Below are positions 6,499-14,214 of a DNA stretch of 32,702 bases, piece after piece. Under the pieces are notes generated by a model. That model was given only the letters and a program-made list of their open reading frames with translations, was not told the origin of the DNA and searched no databases. The stretch comes from Endomicrobiia bacterium (lineage in GTDB: Bacteria > Elusimicrobiota > Endomicrobiia > DTEH01): NCBI GenBank assembly GCA_025060535.1, contig JANXCA010000015.1:1-32702 (forward strand). Reading direction: 5' to 3'. Within the stretch, counting starts at the first letter, position 1. Each line of letters opens with the position of its first letter. Made by a program: the position numbers and the translations under genes.

Positions 6499-7212
6499 AT
6501 GATAAAATTCTTTTTACATAACAAATTAGTAAAATTTTTTTATGCTATATTTCTTCTGCCTTTATGTTTTACACTTTTAAAAACACTAATATATGTGATT
6601 ACAAATGTAGAATTTCAAGATAAATTAGTAGTTGCTTTCTTTATAGGAATGGGAAGTTATGTAGTTTTTCATCTGGTTTTTTATAAACCGATTAAATTTT
6701 ATGTGTTAGGACATGAACTTGTGCATATTTTGAGCACTTATCTATGTGGTGGAAAGATTAAAAATATAAAAATTAGTAATTTCTATGGTTATGTTAATGT
6801 AAACAAGGTTAATACTTTTATAGCATTATCTCCTTATTTTGTTCCTTTTTATTCTATTATACTTACCCTTTTATGGATAATTTGTAGACATTTGTTTAAA
6901 TTAAATGTTCCAACAGAAGTTTTTGTGTTTCTTTTAGGATTTTCTATTATGTTTCATTTAATTTTAACTATTTATGCTATATATGTAGGACAAACTGATT
7001 TTAGAATTTCTGGATGGCTTTTTTCTATTGTAGTTATCCTCATTGTGAACTGTTTAATTTTAATTTTTTTATTTACTTTCATATTTTCTTCTAAGATTAA
7101 AATAGATGAGTTAAAACATTATTTTTTTGATGTTTTGGTGAGTACATATAAATTTTTTTATTTTAAACTTAAACTTTTATTAGGTTTATTTTTAAAAAAT
7201 TTTAACAGATGA
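6499..7212 (+). CDS. Integral membrane HExxH protein, M50-peptidase-like
   Basis: A 237-residue membrane protein with about five or six hydrophobic segments. It contains GHELVH (71-76), an HExxH zinc motif (H72, E73, H76) at the end of a membrane segment, followed by LSTYLCGG and a glycine/valine beta segment, then FIALSPYFVPFY (about 108-119). This arrangement is that of small membrane metalloproteases related to site-2 proteases (M50). The third metal ligand, an aspartate near an NPDG-like motif in S2P, is not obvious; D167 in GQTDFR is a candidate. Its function is unknown; the motif is visible and activity is inference. It starts 19 nt after panD and its stop overlaps the next gene by four bases, forming the head of a five-gene envelope operon. 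Confidence 0.7.
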   Translation: MIKFFLHNKLVKFFYAIFLLPLCFTLLKTLIYVITNVEFQDKLVVAFFIGMGSYVVFHLVFYKPIKFYVLGHELVHILSTYLCGGKIKNIKISNFYGYVNVNKVNTFIALSPYFVPFYSIILTLLWIICRHLFKLNVPTEVFVFLLGFSIMFHLILTIYAIYVGQTDFRISGWLFSIVVILIVNCLILIFLFTFIFSSKIKIDELKHYFFDVLVSTYKFFYFKLKLLLGLFLKNFNR

Positions 7213-7799
7213 AACAAATATTAAAGCCCAATGGAGTTCAAGAAATAAAAAGAAAGAGTTTACATTTTCTTACTATCTTTTATCCTATTGGATATAACTT
7301 AGTTTCTTATAACACAGCAGTAATTGTTTCTGCAAGCTTGGTGATAATAGATTTAATATTTGAAACAATAAGATTACTTTATCCCTCTGTTAATAAAATT
7401 TTGCTGAAAATATTTGAAGGTACATATAGAGAAAAAGAAAAGGAGAATGTTTCAACGCTTATATGGACACTTTCTGGAGCTTTTCTTACGATATTTTTAT
7501 TTTCAGAAAATAAAAATATCGTTACTTTGAGTTTGTTGTATTTAGCACTTGGAGATAGTGTTGCTGCAATTGTTGGGGTAGTGTTGGGAAAAATAAAATT
7601 AGGTTCTCGTGGTAAAAGTTTAGAAGGATCTTTAGCTTTCTTCTTAGTAGCATTTATATGTGGGTTGTTTTTTGTAAGAATAGAACATGCTTTTATAGCA
7701 TCACTTTTAGCTGCCGCTATAGAGTTTCTTCCTTTGCCTATAGATGATAATTTTGTTTTGCCAATATTTACAGCAGGATTTCTTACAATACTTATATGA
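7209..7799 (+). CDS. Dolichol/phytol kinase-like CTP-dependent membrane kinase
   Basis: A 196-residue polytopic protein of the SEC59/DGK1/VTE5-like superfamily, whose members phosphorylate polyprenols, phytol or diacylglycerol, often with CTP. Supporting signatures are EIKRKSLHF near the N-terminus (12-20, the family's E-x-x-RK-x-x-H), YLALGDSVAAIVG (111-123), GKIKLGSRGKSLEGS (127-141) and the C-terminal IEFLPLPIDDN (171-181). The substrate cannot be deduced. It overlaps both neighbours by four bases (ATGA). With an ABC exporter and a polysaccharide deacetylase in the same operon, a part in lipid-carrier or envelope glycan metabolism is a reasonable inference. Confidence 0.75.
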   Translation: MKQILKPNGVQEIKRKSLHFLTIFYPIGYNLVSYNTAVIVSASLVIIDLIFETIRLLYPSVNKILLKIFEGTYREKEKENVSTLIWTLSGAFLTIFLFSENKNIVTLSLLYLALGDSVAAIVGVVLGKIKLGSRGKSLEGSLAFFLVAFICGLFFVRIEHAFIASLLAAAIEFLPLPIDDNFVLPIFTAGFLTILI

Positions 7800-8542
7800 A
7801 CTTTAAAAACCGAATGATAAAAGTAGTAGATCTTTGTAAAAGATTTGGTAATAAAGAAGTATTAAAAAAAATAAACTTTGAAGTAAATTCTTGCGAAGTG
7901 TTTGTACTTTTAGGTCCTAATGGTGCTGGAAAAACTACTACAATAAAGATTCTTGCTGGTATATTAGAGGCAGATAGTGGAGAAGTGTATATCTTGGGTG
8001 AAAAGATGTCTGTTTTAAACACCAAGTTAAAAAAACACATAGGGTATCTTCCAGATGAACCCTATATTTATCCTAAGCTTACAGGTAAAGAATTTATAGA
8101 ATTTGTATTTTCTATATATGAAAAAGAATTAGAAAATGAAAAATATAAGTTTTTTCTTTCTCAGTTTGAATTAGAAGATGCAATTAACCTCCCGATAGAA
8201 ACATATTCTAAAGGTATGAAACAGAAATTATTGTTGATGAGTATCTTTTTAAGAGAGCCAGATTTGTATTTATTAGATGAACCATTAGTTGGGCTTGATC
8301 CCAAAAGTATAAGTTTTTTTAAAAAATACATAACAGAGTTAAAAAACAAAGGAAAAACTATTATCTTATGTACTCACTTATTAGATCTTGCAGAGCAACT
8401 TTCTACTAAAATTGCTATAATCTATGATGGTAGGGTAATAATATATGGTTCAAAACAATACCTTTCAGAATATTTGAATGTGTTTTCGGATAGTTTAGAG
8501 GATATATATATAAAAGTAACCCAAAATAAAATTTATGAATGA
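7796..8542 (+). CDS. ABC transporter ATP-binding protein
   Basis: A 248-residue ABC ATPase with Walker A GPNGAGKTT (40-48), Q-loop region around 84-92 (YLPDEPYIY, with D where many have Q), signature YSKGMKQK (137-144), Walker B LYLLDEP (157-163) and switch H194 (LCTHLLD). The signature and the short C-terminus fit ABC-2-type exporters. The start at 7796 overlaps the preceding stop (ATGA); an internal ATG at 7814 is an alternative beginning at MIKVVDL. It overlaps the permease gene by eight bases, so the two products almost certainly form one transporter. Substrate unknown. Confidence 0.93.
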   Translation: MNFKNRMIKVVDLCKRFGNKEVLKKINFEVNSCEVFVLLGPNGAGKTTTIKILAGILEADSGEVYILGEKMSVLNTKLKKHIGYLPDEPYIYPKLTGKEFIEFVFSIYEKELENEKYKFFLSQFELEDAINLPIETYSKGMKQKLLLMSIFLREPDLYLLDEPLVGLDPKSISFFKKYITELKNKGKTIILCTHLLDLAEQLSTKIAIIYDGRVIIYGSKQYLSEYLNVFSDSLEDIYIKVTQNKIYE

Positions 8543-10166
8543 TTTTTTAGCAATAACAAATTTAAACATAAAAATTTTGTTAAATTCCATAAAATTCGCT
8601 ACAAAAACAGAAAAGATAAGAGGTGTATTCATAAATTTTATAGGTATTATATTTTTTATAAGTAGCTATATTATTTCTTATGAAGTTGTGATATATATAT
8701 CTACTTTACCAGTAATAGGGAGTTTATTTGTTATTAGAATACTTGCATTAGGATTTCTATCAAGTTTTGTAATGTTGATTTTTTCTTCCATAATTATTCC
8801 TTTCTCCACTATGTTTGAATCAGAAGATTTTCATTTTTTATTTAGTTTGCCTGTAAAATACGAAAGTATATATTTAAATAAAATAATGCTTACAATACTT
8901 AGAGCAAGCTGGATGATATTAGTGATAATAATACCATTTACCACTGCATTTGCTGTAGTAAAAAATTTTAACTTATTAAAATGTTTAATCCTTCTTTTGG
9001 CTGTTTTATTAAAAATATTAATTGCAACAACAATAGGAATAATGATATCAATTTTACTTTCTTACTTTTTTCCTTCTAAAAAGTTAAAAAACTTTATTTT
9101 AGTTTCACTTATTATTTTTTTATCTGTAGTATATTCAGTATTAAGATTTTCTCAACCTGAGAAATTATTAAAACCTGAGTATTTTCCTGAAGTTTTTAAC
9201 TATTTAGATTTTCTTTCACAACCAGTAGCAAAAGCGTTCCCTTCTTGGTGGGTTGTAGAAATTTTTAAGGGATTAATAAATAATGATGTATATCTTGTGA
9301 CAATAAACTTATTAAAGTTAGTAATATCTGGGGTAATAATTTTCATTTTAATTTTTAATGTATTTAGAAAAATTTTTTATAAATGTTATTTCTTAATTAG
9401 TGAAAAAAATAAAACTAAGTTTTACAAAGATAAAATTATAAAACTAAAATCTGCATTTTTTGTAATAGCCACTAAAGAAATAAAAACTCTTCTAAGAGAA
9501 CCAATACAGTGGGTTCAGTTTGTTATAGTTGTGGCCTTATCTTTAGTATATATATTTAATATAAGCAAGTTACCATTAGATGTGAAATATGTTAAAATTA
9601 CTGTGTCTTTTTTAAACTTAAGTGGAATTATGTTTATTTTAACAGCAATAGTTTTAAGATTTGTATTTATTCAGCCTTCTTTAGAATATAAAACATATTG
9701 GTTAATAAAATCTTTTCCTTTATCTGTTAAAAAATTTTTTTTTATAAAATTTTTGGTATATCTTCCTATAATTTTGTTACCAGGATTGATACTTGTTATA
9801 ACATCAAGTTTAGTAATAGGTGTAGATAGAGTAATTTCTTTTTTTAGTTTAGGAATTATTTTACTTTCTTGTTTTGTTCTTACTATAGCAGGATATTCTT
9901 TAGGTATTCTTTTTCCAAAAAAAGATTATAAAGATATACCACAGATAGAAACCTCATTTGGAGGATTAATGTTTGTGATTCTTTCTTTTTGTTATATAGT
10001 TTTATGTTTATCTTCAATGGCAGAATTAATAAGAAAATATATATTAGGAGTTAAAATTTTAAGCATTGAGATATTTTTTTATTTTTTAGTTTTTTTTATG
10101 ATAAATTTTATCTATGCTTTTACACCTTTATATTATGCAAGAAAAAAATTTATTGAAGAATTTTAA
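8535..10166 (+). CDS. ABC-2-type exporter permease, large two-half protein
   Basis: A 543-residue very hydrophobic protein with roughly twelve membrane segments in two halves separated by a basic region (about 290-310). The segment FESEDFHFLFSLPVKYESIY (about 94-113) matches the cytosolic coupling helix region of large putative ABC exporters, where an E-D-x-x-x-L-x-x-x-P-V pattern recurs. LLREPIQWVQFV in the second half is a similar element. One protein of this size may carry both permease halves. Overlaps with the ATPase gene upstream and the deacetylase gene downstream show tight coupling. The transported substrate is not evident. Confidence 0.83.
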   Translation: MNDFLAITNLNIKILLNSIKFATKTEKIRGVFINFIGIIFFISSYIISYEVVIYISTLPVIGSLFVIRILALGFLSSFVMLIFSSIIIPFSTMFESEDFHFLFSLPVKYESIYLNKIMLTILRASWMILVIIIPFTTAFAVVKNFNLLKCLILLLAVLLKILIATTIGIMISILLSYFFPSKKLKNFILVSLIIFLSVVYSVLRFSQPEKLLKPEYFPEVFNYLDFLSQPVAKAFPSWWVVEIFKGLINNDVYLVTINLLKLVISGVIIFILIFNVFRKIFYKCYFLISEKNKTKFYKDKIIKLKSAFFVIATKEIKTLLREPIQWVQFVIVVALSLVYIFNISKLPLDVKYVKITVSFLNLSGIMFILTAIVLRFVFIQPSLEYKTYWLIKSFPLSVKKFFFIKFLVYLPIILLPGLILVITSSLVIGVDRVISFFSLGIILLSCFVLTIAGYSLGILFPKKDYKDIPQIETSFGGLMFVILSFCYIVLCLSSMAELIRKYILGVKILSIEIFFYFLVFFMINFIYAFTPLYYARKKFIEEF

Positions 10167-10851
10167 ATTTGTTTTTATTAAACTTTTATTGACGGCTTTT
10201 TTGTTTTCATCTCAGCAACAGATATTTTTTTGGAAAATAGATACAAAAGAAAAAGTGATATTTTTAACTTTTGATGACGGGCCTCATAAAGTGTATACTA
10301 ATGAAGTTTTAAAGATTCTTGAGGAGTACAAAATAAAAGCAGTATTTTTTGTGTTGGGCGAGCTTATTAGTGGAAATGATGAAGTGATCAGGCAGCTTCT
10401 ACAGAAAGGACACTGTATAGGAAGTCATACTTATTATCATAATAACTATTATCAACTACAAAAGAAGTATTCCATAGAAGTTTGTAAAAATTTATTAGAA
10501 AAAGAATTATATGAAACAGAAAAAGAATTAAAAAAAATATATAAAGATATAAAAATAAAATATCTTAGAATGCCATATGGATTTTACAGAGTATGGATGA
10601 ATGAAGTGTTAAATAAGTTTGATTATAAAGTAATAAATTGGACATTTGGTTATGATTGGTATAATGTATCTGAGGAAGAGATGTTTAAAAGATATTGTGA
10701 TGCTCTTCAGCCAGGTGCTATATTTTTATTTCACGACGGTGGTACTGAGGGAGCTAGGAATAAAACACTAAAAGTTCTAAAAAGATTTATTGAATATTGT
10801 TTTCAGAAGGGATATAAATTTGGTAATATAGAAGAGTGGATAAAAAAATAA
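10135..10851 (+). CDS. Polysaccharide deacetylase (NodB-like), probably exported
   Basis: A carbohydrate esterase family 4 protein of about 238 residues from the ATG at 10135; an upstream in-frame ATG at 10114 is possible but would place extra residues before the signal segment. The N-terminus has two lysines then KFVFIKLLLTAFLFSS, a signal peptide or anchor. NodB motif 1 is TFDDGP (D47, D48), motif 2 SHTYYH (H98, H102) and motif 3 RMPYG, where RPPYG is usual; FLFHDGG near the C-terminus is motif 5. The metal-binding D-H-H set is complete. Substrates of such enzymes are N-acetylated glycans, such as peptidoglycan or exopolysaccharide. It overlaps the permease gene by 32 nt and closes the operon. 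Confidence 0.9.
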   Translation: MQEKNLLKNFKFVFIKLLLTAFLFSSQQQIFFWKIDTKEKVIFLTFDDGPHKVYTNEVLKILEEYKIKAVFFVLGELISGNDEVIRQLLQKGHCIGSHTYYHNNYYQLQKKYSIEVCKNLLEKELYETEKELKKIYKDIKIKYLRMPYGFYRVWMNEVLNKFDYKVINWTFGYDWYNVSEEEMFKRYCDALQPGAIFLFHDGGTEGARNKTLKVLKRFIEYCFQKGYKFGNIEEWIKK

Positions 10852-10867
10852 AAAATTGTTTAAAATA

Positions 10868-10896
10868 TTGAAAAAAATTATTTGATTTAGTAAAAA
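10868..10896 (+). promoter_or_regulatory. Possible promoter of secE-nusG-rplK-rplA
   Basis: TTGAAA (10868-10873), 17-nt spacer, TAAAAA (10891-10896). A second A/T-rich box TATAAA lies at 10915-10920, too close to the secE ATG (10925) to serve a normal leader. The 73-nt gap after the deacetylase gene is the only plausible site for an operon promoter here. No terminator hairpin is seen in the gap. Confidence 0.35.
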
Positions 10897-10924
10897 TAAC
10901 AAAAAATTTAGTTTTATAAATAAG

Positions 10925-11128
10925 ATGAAAAAATTTTTTGACTCTATAATAAAATTTATTAATGAATCTTATATTGAACTTAAAAAAGTACATTGGTTAA
11001 GCAAAAAAGAGGTAATTACTTCTAGTATAGTTGTGGTTGTACTTATTTTTATATTTTCTATTTATATAGGAATAATAGACTTTATTTTAGCTAGGATTGT
11101 TTCATTTTTGTTAGGAGGTAGAAGGTGA
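10925..11128 (+). CDS. secE: Preprotein translocase subunit SecE
   Basis: A 67-residue single-span membrane protein, the essential clamp of the SecYEG channel. The amphipathic N-terminal helix (FINESYIELKKVHWLSKKEV, about 11-30) contains the conserved K-x-V-x-W-x-[SP]-K-x-E pattern, followed by one membrane helix (about 33-60). This is the short form found in most bacteria outside the enterics. Its position directly before nusG is the standard one. The nusG ATG overlaps its stop by one base. Confidence 0.93.
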   Translation: MKKFFDSIIKFINESYIELKKVHWLSKKEVITSSIVVVVLIFIFSIYIGIIDFILARIVSFLLGGRR

Positions 11129-11712
11129 TGTCTCAGGAAGAAAAAAATGAAACATTAAATGTTAATTTTGTAGATTATTCACTTAGTGATTGGTATGTTG
11201 TTTTTTGTAAAGGTGGAAAAGAATTAGAAATTAAGAATATGATAGAAGAAAAAATTGCTACAAGAGATGATTTAAAAAATAAAATTTTTGAGGTGTTAGC
11301 TCCGGAAGAAGAAGAAATTCAGATTAAAAAAAGTAAAAAAATAAAAGTCAAAAAAGCTGTGTATAAAGGATATATATATGTCAGAATGAAATTATCTGCA
11401 GAGACATATGATTTTATAAGAAGTATTTCTGGAGTAAAGGGTTTTTTAGGAGGGGCAAATCCACAAAAAATATCTGAAAAAGAAATAGAAAATATCAAGA
11501 AAATAACAGAGAAATTAAAGACATCTGAACCAAAAGTTGTTAGAAAATTCGATGTAGGAAATACAGTAAGAATAATAGATGGACCTTTTAAACATTTTAC
11601 AGGAGTAGTAGAAGAAATAAATGAAAGTAAAGGAAAACTAAAAATAGTTCTTACTGTTTTTGGTAGACCTACTACTATGGAGTTAGATTTTACACAGGTA
11701 GAGAAAGTTTAG
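11128..11712 (+). CDS. nusG: Transcription elongation/antitermination factor NusG
   Basis: NusG, about 194 residues from the ATG at 11128; a GTG at 11125 would add one residue. GGAGG at 11114-11118 lies nine bases before the ATG, which favours that start. The NGN domain begins at SDWYVVFCKGGKE and contains VLAPEEEEIQIKKSKK and the GYIYVRM strand. The C-terminal KOW domain starts near FDVGNTVRIIDGPFKHFTG. NusG binds RNA polymerase, increases elongation and links it to Rho or the ribosome. It overlaps secE (TGATG) and precedes rplK. Confidence 0.95.
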   Translation: MSQEEKNETLNVNFVDYSLSDWYVVFCKGGKELEIKNMIEEKIATRDDLKNKIFEVLAPEEEEIQIKKSKKIKVKKAVYKGYIYVRMKLSAETYDFIRSISGVKGFLGGANPQKISEKEIENIKKITEKLKTSEPKVVRKFDVGNTVRIIDGPFKHFTGVVEEINESKGKLKIVLTVFGRPTTMELDFTQVEKV

Positions 11713-11756
11713 TACTTATATTTTTTTATTTAATCGAATAAAAAGGAGAACTGACT

Positions 11757-12188
11757 ATGCCAAAAAAAATTAAGACACAAATAAAATTACAAATTCCAGC
11801 AGGACAAGCAAACCCTGCTCCTCCTGTTGGTCCTGCATTAGGACAACATGGAATAAATATTATGCAATTTTGTAATGAATTTAATGCAAAAACAAAAAAT
11901 ATGGATCCGGGTATGATAATTCCAGTGATTGTCACTATATATGAGGATAGAAGTTTTAGTTTTGTATTAAAGACTCCTCCTGTTTCTTCCTTCTTGAAAA
12001 AAATAGCTGGTCTAGCCAAAGCTTCTGGAAAGCCAGGTAGTCAAACAATAGCTACAGTTACTAAAAGCCAAATTAGAGAAATAGCAAAAATTAAAATGCC
12101 AGATTTAAATGCTACTACATTAGAAGCTGCTATTAAAATGGTAGAAGGAACTGCTAAAAGTATGGGTATTGAAGTAGTAGAAGACTAA
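11757..12188 (+). CDS. rplK: 50S ribosomal protein L11
   Basis: A 143-residue L11, which forms the GTPase-associated centre with 23S rRNA and carries the thiostrepton site. The N-terminal [20 protein letters not shown] segment and [14 protein letters not shown] are diagnostic, and the C-terminal RNA-binding domain (about 70-143) is complete. A strong Shine-Dalgarno site AAGGAG (11743-11748) lies eight bases before ATG. It is in the standard nusG-rplK-rplA order. Confidence 0.98.
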   Translation: MPKKIKTQIKLQIPAGQANPAPPVGPALGQHGINIMQFCNEFNAKTKNMDPGMIIPVIVTIYEDRSFSFVLKTPPVSSFLKKIAGLAKASGKPGSQTIATVTKSQIREIAKIKMPDLNATTLEAAIKMVEGTAKSMGIEVVED

Positions 12189-12215
12189 CTTGTTAATATA
12201 TATAGGAGGATTTCT

Positions 12216-12908
12216 ATGAGTAAGCGGATGGCGGAAATATCTAAGAAAGTTGATAAAAATAAATTATATTCTTTAAAAGAAGCAATAGAATTATTAAAAG
12301 AAGTTAAAAAAACAAAATTTGATGAGACAGTAGAAATTCATATAAATTTAGGAATAGATCCTAAACAATCCACTCAGACGGTAAGAGGTGCTGTTGTTTT
12401 ACCTCACGGGACAGGAAAAACAATGAAAGTATGTGTGTTAGCTAAAGGTGAAAAGTTAAAAGAGGCTGAACAGAGTGGTGCTGAGTATTATGGAGCTGAA
12501 GAGTTGGTAGAAAAAATTGCAAAAGGATGGATGGACTTTGATGTTCTTATAGCTACTCCAGATATGATGAAAGAAATTACTAAATTAGGTAAGATTTTAG
12601 GTCCTAAAGGACTTATGCCTAATCCAAAAACAGGAACCGTAACTACAGAAATAATAAAAACAGTACAAGAAGTTAAAAAAGGGAGAGTTGAATTTAGAAA
12701 TGATAGTTATGGAATAATTCATTGTGGTGTTGGTAAGATTTCTTTTGAAACAGAAAAACTAATAGATAACATATTAGCTGTTGTAGATGCAGTTAATAAG
12801 TTAAAGCCTCCTCAAACAAAAGGATTATACATAAGAAGTGTTTATCTTACTACCACCATGGGACCTTCAGTAAAAATAGATCCCTCTGAATTTTTAAAGA
12901 AGAAGTAG
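12216..12908 (+). CDS. rplA: 50S ribosomal protein L1
   Basis: A 230-residue L1, the protein of the mobile L1 stalk near the ribosomal E site and, in several bacteria, translational repressor of its own operon. Typical segments are [39 protein letters not shown] and GVGKISF, ending in [18 protein letters not shown] (12204-12209) lies six bases before ATG. rplJ, rplL and rpoB, which usually follow rplA, are absent here; nadX comes instead. Confidence 0.98.
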   Translation: MSKRMAEISKKVDKNKLYSLKEAIELLKEVKKTKFDETVEIHINLGIDPKQSTQTVRGAVVLPHGTGKTMKVCVLAKGEKLKEAEQSGAEYYGAEELVEKIAKGWMDFDVLIATPDMMKEITKLGKILGPKGLMPNPKTGTVTTEIIKTVQEVKKGRVEFRNDSYGIIHCGVGKISFETEKLIDNILAVVDAVNKLKPPQTKGLYIRSVYLTTTMGPSVKIDPSEFLKKK

Positions 12909-12938
12909 TTTTTTTAAAATAACATAAGTCTTTTCAAT

Positions 12939-13757
12939 ATGAGTAATATAGGTTTTATAGGTGCTGGTAATGTAACTAATATAATTCTTAGCTTTAATAA
13001 TTTGAAATTTCTTAAAAATATAGTTTTGTATGATAAAAATGCAGAAAAGGTAGAAGATTTGATAAATAAATTTAATAAAAAATATAAAATAAGAATTTGT
13101 AACTCTTTACAAGAAATTTTAAAAGTTTCTGATGTAATAGTAGAGGCAGCTTCAATAGAGGCAGTTGATGAGATTTTTCAAATTTTAAATCTTGACAAAA
13201 AATTTAAAACTAAAAAATTTATAATTCTTTCTGTTGGAGGGGTTTTAAAAAATTTTAAGTTATATAAAAAACTTATTTCGTTAGGATATAAAATTTATAT
13301 TCCATCAGGAGCCATTGCAGGGTGTGATGCTTTATCTGCTGTTAAGTTTTCCGATATAAAACATATAGAGCTTACCACAATAAAACCTACTAATACTTTG
13401 ATTACTTCAGATTATATTTTAAAAAATCAAAAATTATATAGAAAGTTGTTTAAAAGTAAGAAATGTGTAGTATATGAAGGAGATGTTTACGGTGCAATTA
13501 AATTTTTTCCACAAAATATAAATGTGGCAGCTACTTTAGCTGTTGTAAGTGAAGTTCCTCAAAAAATAAAAGTTAAAATTATAGCTGATAGTAAGATAAA
13601 AAGGAATATTCATGAGATAAAAATTTCTTCTTCTGTTGGTGAAATTTTTGTAAAAGTAGAAAATGTACCATCACCTAACAATCCAAAAACAAGTTATTTA
13701 GCTGCGTTGTCTGCTTTGGCAACTATTAAGGAAATTAGTGTATTTAGAAATTTTTAA
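12939..13757 (+). CDS. nadX: L-aspartate dehydrogenase NadX
   Basis: A 272-residue NAD(P)-linked enzyme that oxidises aspartate to iminoaspartate, feeding NadA in NAD synthesis without the oxygen- or fumarate-dependent NadB. It begins with the dinucleotide-binding loop GFIGAGNVTN (5-14), followed by DVIVEAASIEAV, IPSGAIAGCDAL, KFFPQNINVAATLA and RNIHEI, ending in SPNNPKTSYLAALSALA, all characteristic of the family. The gene starts 30 nt after rplA with no Shine-Dalgarno site. It ends the secE-rplA segment before the promoter of the tRNA-Tyr group. Other nad genes are not in view. Confidence 0.88.
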   Translation: MSNIGFIGAGNVTNIILSFNNLKFLKNIVLYDKNAEKVEDLINKFNKKYKIRICNSLQEILKVSDVIVEAASIEAVDEIFQILNLDKKFKTKKFIILSVGGVLKNFKLYKKLISLGYKIYIPSGAIAGCDALSAVKFSDIKHIELTTIKPTNTLITSDYILKNQKLYRKLFKSKKCVVYEGDVYGAIKFFPQNINVAATLAVVSEVPQKIKVKIIADSKIKRNIHEIKISSSVGEIFVKVENVPSPNNPKTSYLAALSALATIKEISVFRNF

Positions 13758-13773
13758 TTTTTAAAACAAATAG

Positions 13774-13802
13774 TTGATTTTTAGAACAAGTTTTAGTAGA
13801 AT
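13774..13802 (+). promoter_or_regulatory. Promoter of tRNA-Tyr/tRNA-Gly/tpiA unit
   Basis: TTGATT (13774-13779), 17-nt spacer, TAGAAT (13797-13802), a good sigma-70-type pair. The tRNA-Tyr 5' end is 17 nt beyond the -10 box, leaving a short 5' extension to be removed by RNase P. Confidence 0.65.
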
Positions 13803-13819
13803 AAAATTTAATAATTGTT

Positions 13820-13904
13820 GGGCAGGTGGCGGAGTGGCCAATCGCAGCAGACTGTAAATCTGCCGTCCGTTGGGACTACGTAGGTTCGAATCCTACCCTG
13901 CCCA
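13820..13904 (+). tRNA. tRNA-Tyr (anticodon GTA)
   Basis: Acceptor stem GGGCAGG/CCTGCCC, anticodon stem GCAGA/TCTGC with loop CTGTAAA, long variable arm as in bacterial tRNA-Tyr, T arm GTAGG TTCGAAT CCTAC, discriminator A (13904). CCA is not encoded. It is followed after 21 nt by tRNA-Gly. Confidence 0.97.
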
Positions 13905-13925
13905 AAGTAGAAATAAAGTTTATAA

Positions 13926-13998
13926 GCGGGAGTAGTTCAGTTGGTAGAACATCTGCCTTCCAAGCAGAATGTCGCGGGTTCGAGTCCCGTCTCCCGCT
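13926..13998 (+). tRNA. tRNA-Gly (anticodon TCC)
   Basis: Acceptor stem GCGGGAG/CTCCCGC, anticodon stem TCTGC/GCAGA with loop CTTCCAA, T loop TTCGAGT, discriminator U (13998). CCA is not encoded. A protein start codon (14008) follows after only nine bases, so processing of this tRNA 3' end would create the 5' end of the following mRNA. Confidence 0.97.
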
Positions 13999-14007
13999 TT
14001 TAATAAA

Positions 14008-14214
14008 ATGAAAAAAATAAAATGTCCAATTTGTGGAAGTGAAAATAAAGAAAGTATAAAGTATTGTAGAATATGTTTTTCAAGATTAGCCCCATATTCT
14101 TCTTCTATCTTTTTAAAAACTAATTTTTATTCAAAAGTAGTTAGACACAAAAATATTTTGAATATTATATTGATTTTTTTATTATTTTTTATAATATGGA
14201 TCTTAACAAGATGA
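14008..14214 (+). CDS. Small zinc-ribbon membrane protein, function unknown
   Basis: A 68-residue protein. The N-terminus has a zinc-ribbon pattern CPICG (6-10) and CRICF (about 22-26), the C-x2-C pairs spaced 13 residues apart, followed by a 25-residue hydrophobic C-terminal segment (about 42-66) that would be a tail anchor. I start it at the ATG at 14008; an upstream in-frame ATG lies inside tRNA-Gly and is unlikely. Its stop overlaps the tpiA start (ATGA). Such tail-anchored zinc ribbons are common in poorly characterised bacteria and have no agreed function. Confidence 0.7.
   Translation: MKKIKCPICGSENKESIKYCRICFSRLAPYSSSIFLKTNFYSKVVRHKNILNIILIFLLFFIIWILTR

Noticed and set aside
11726-12019. 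Minus-strand frame opposite rplK
   Set aside because: rplK is unmistakable L11 with its own ribosome-binding site; the opposite frame is a shadow.
13826-14011. An open frame across the tRNA-Tyr and tRNA-Gly genes
   Set aside because: Both tRNAs form complete cloverleafs, and the translated product simply reflects tRNA sequence.
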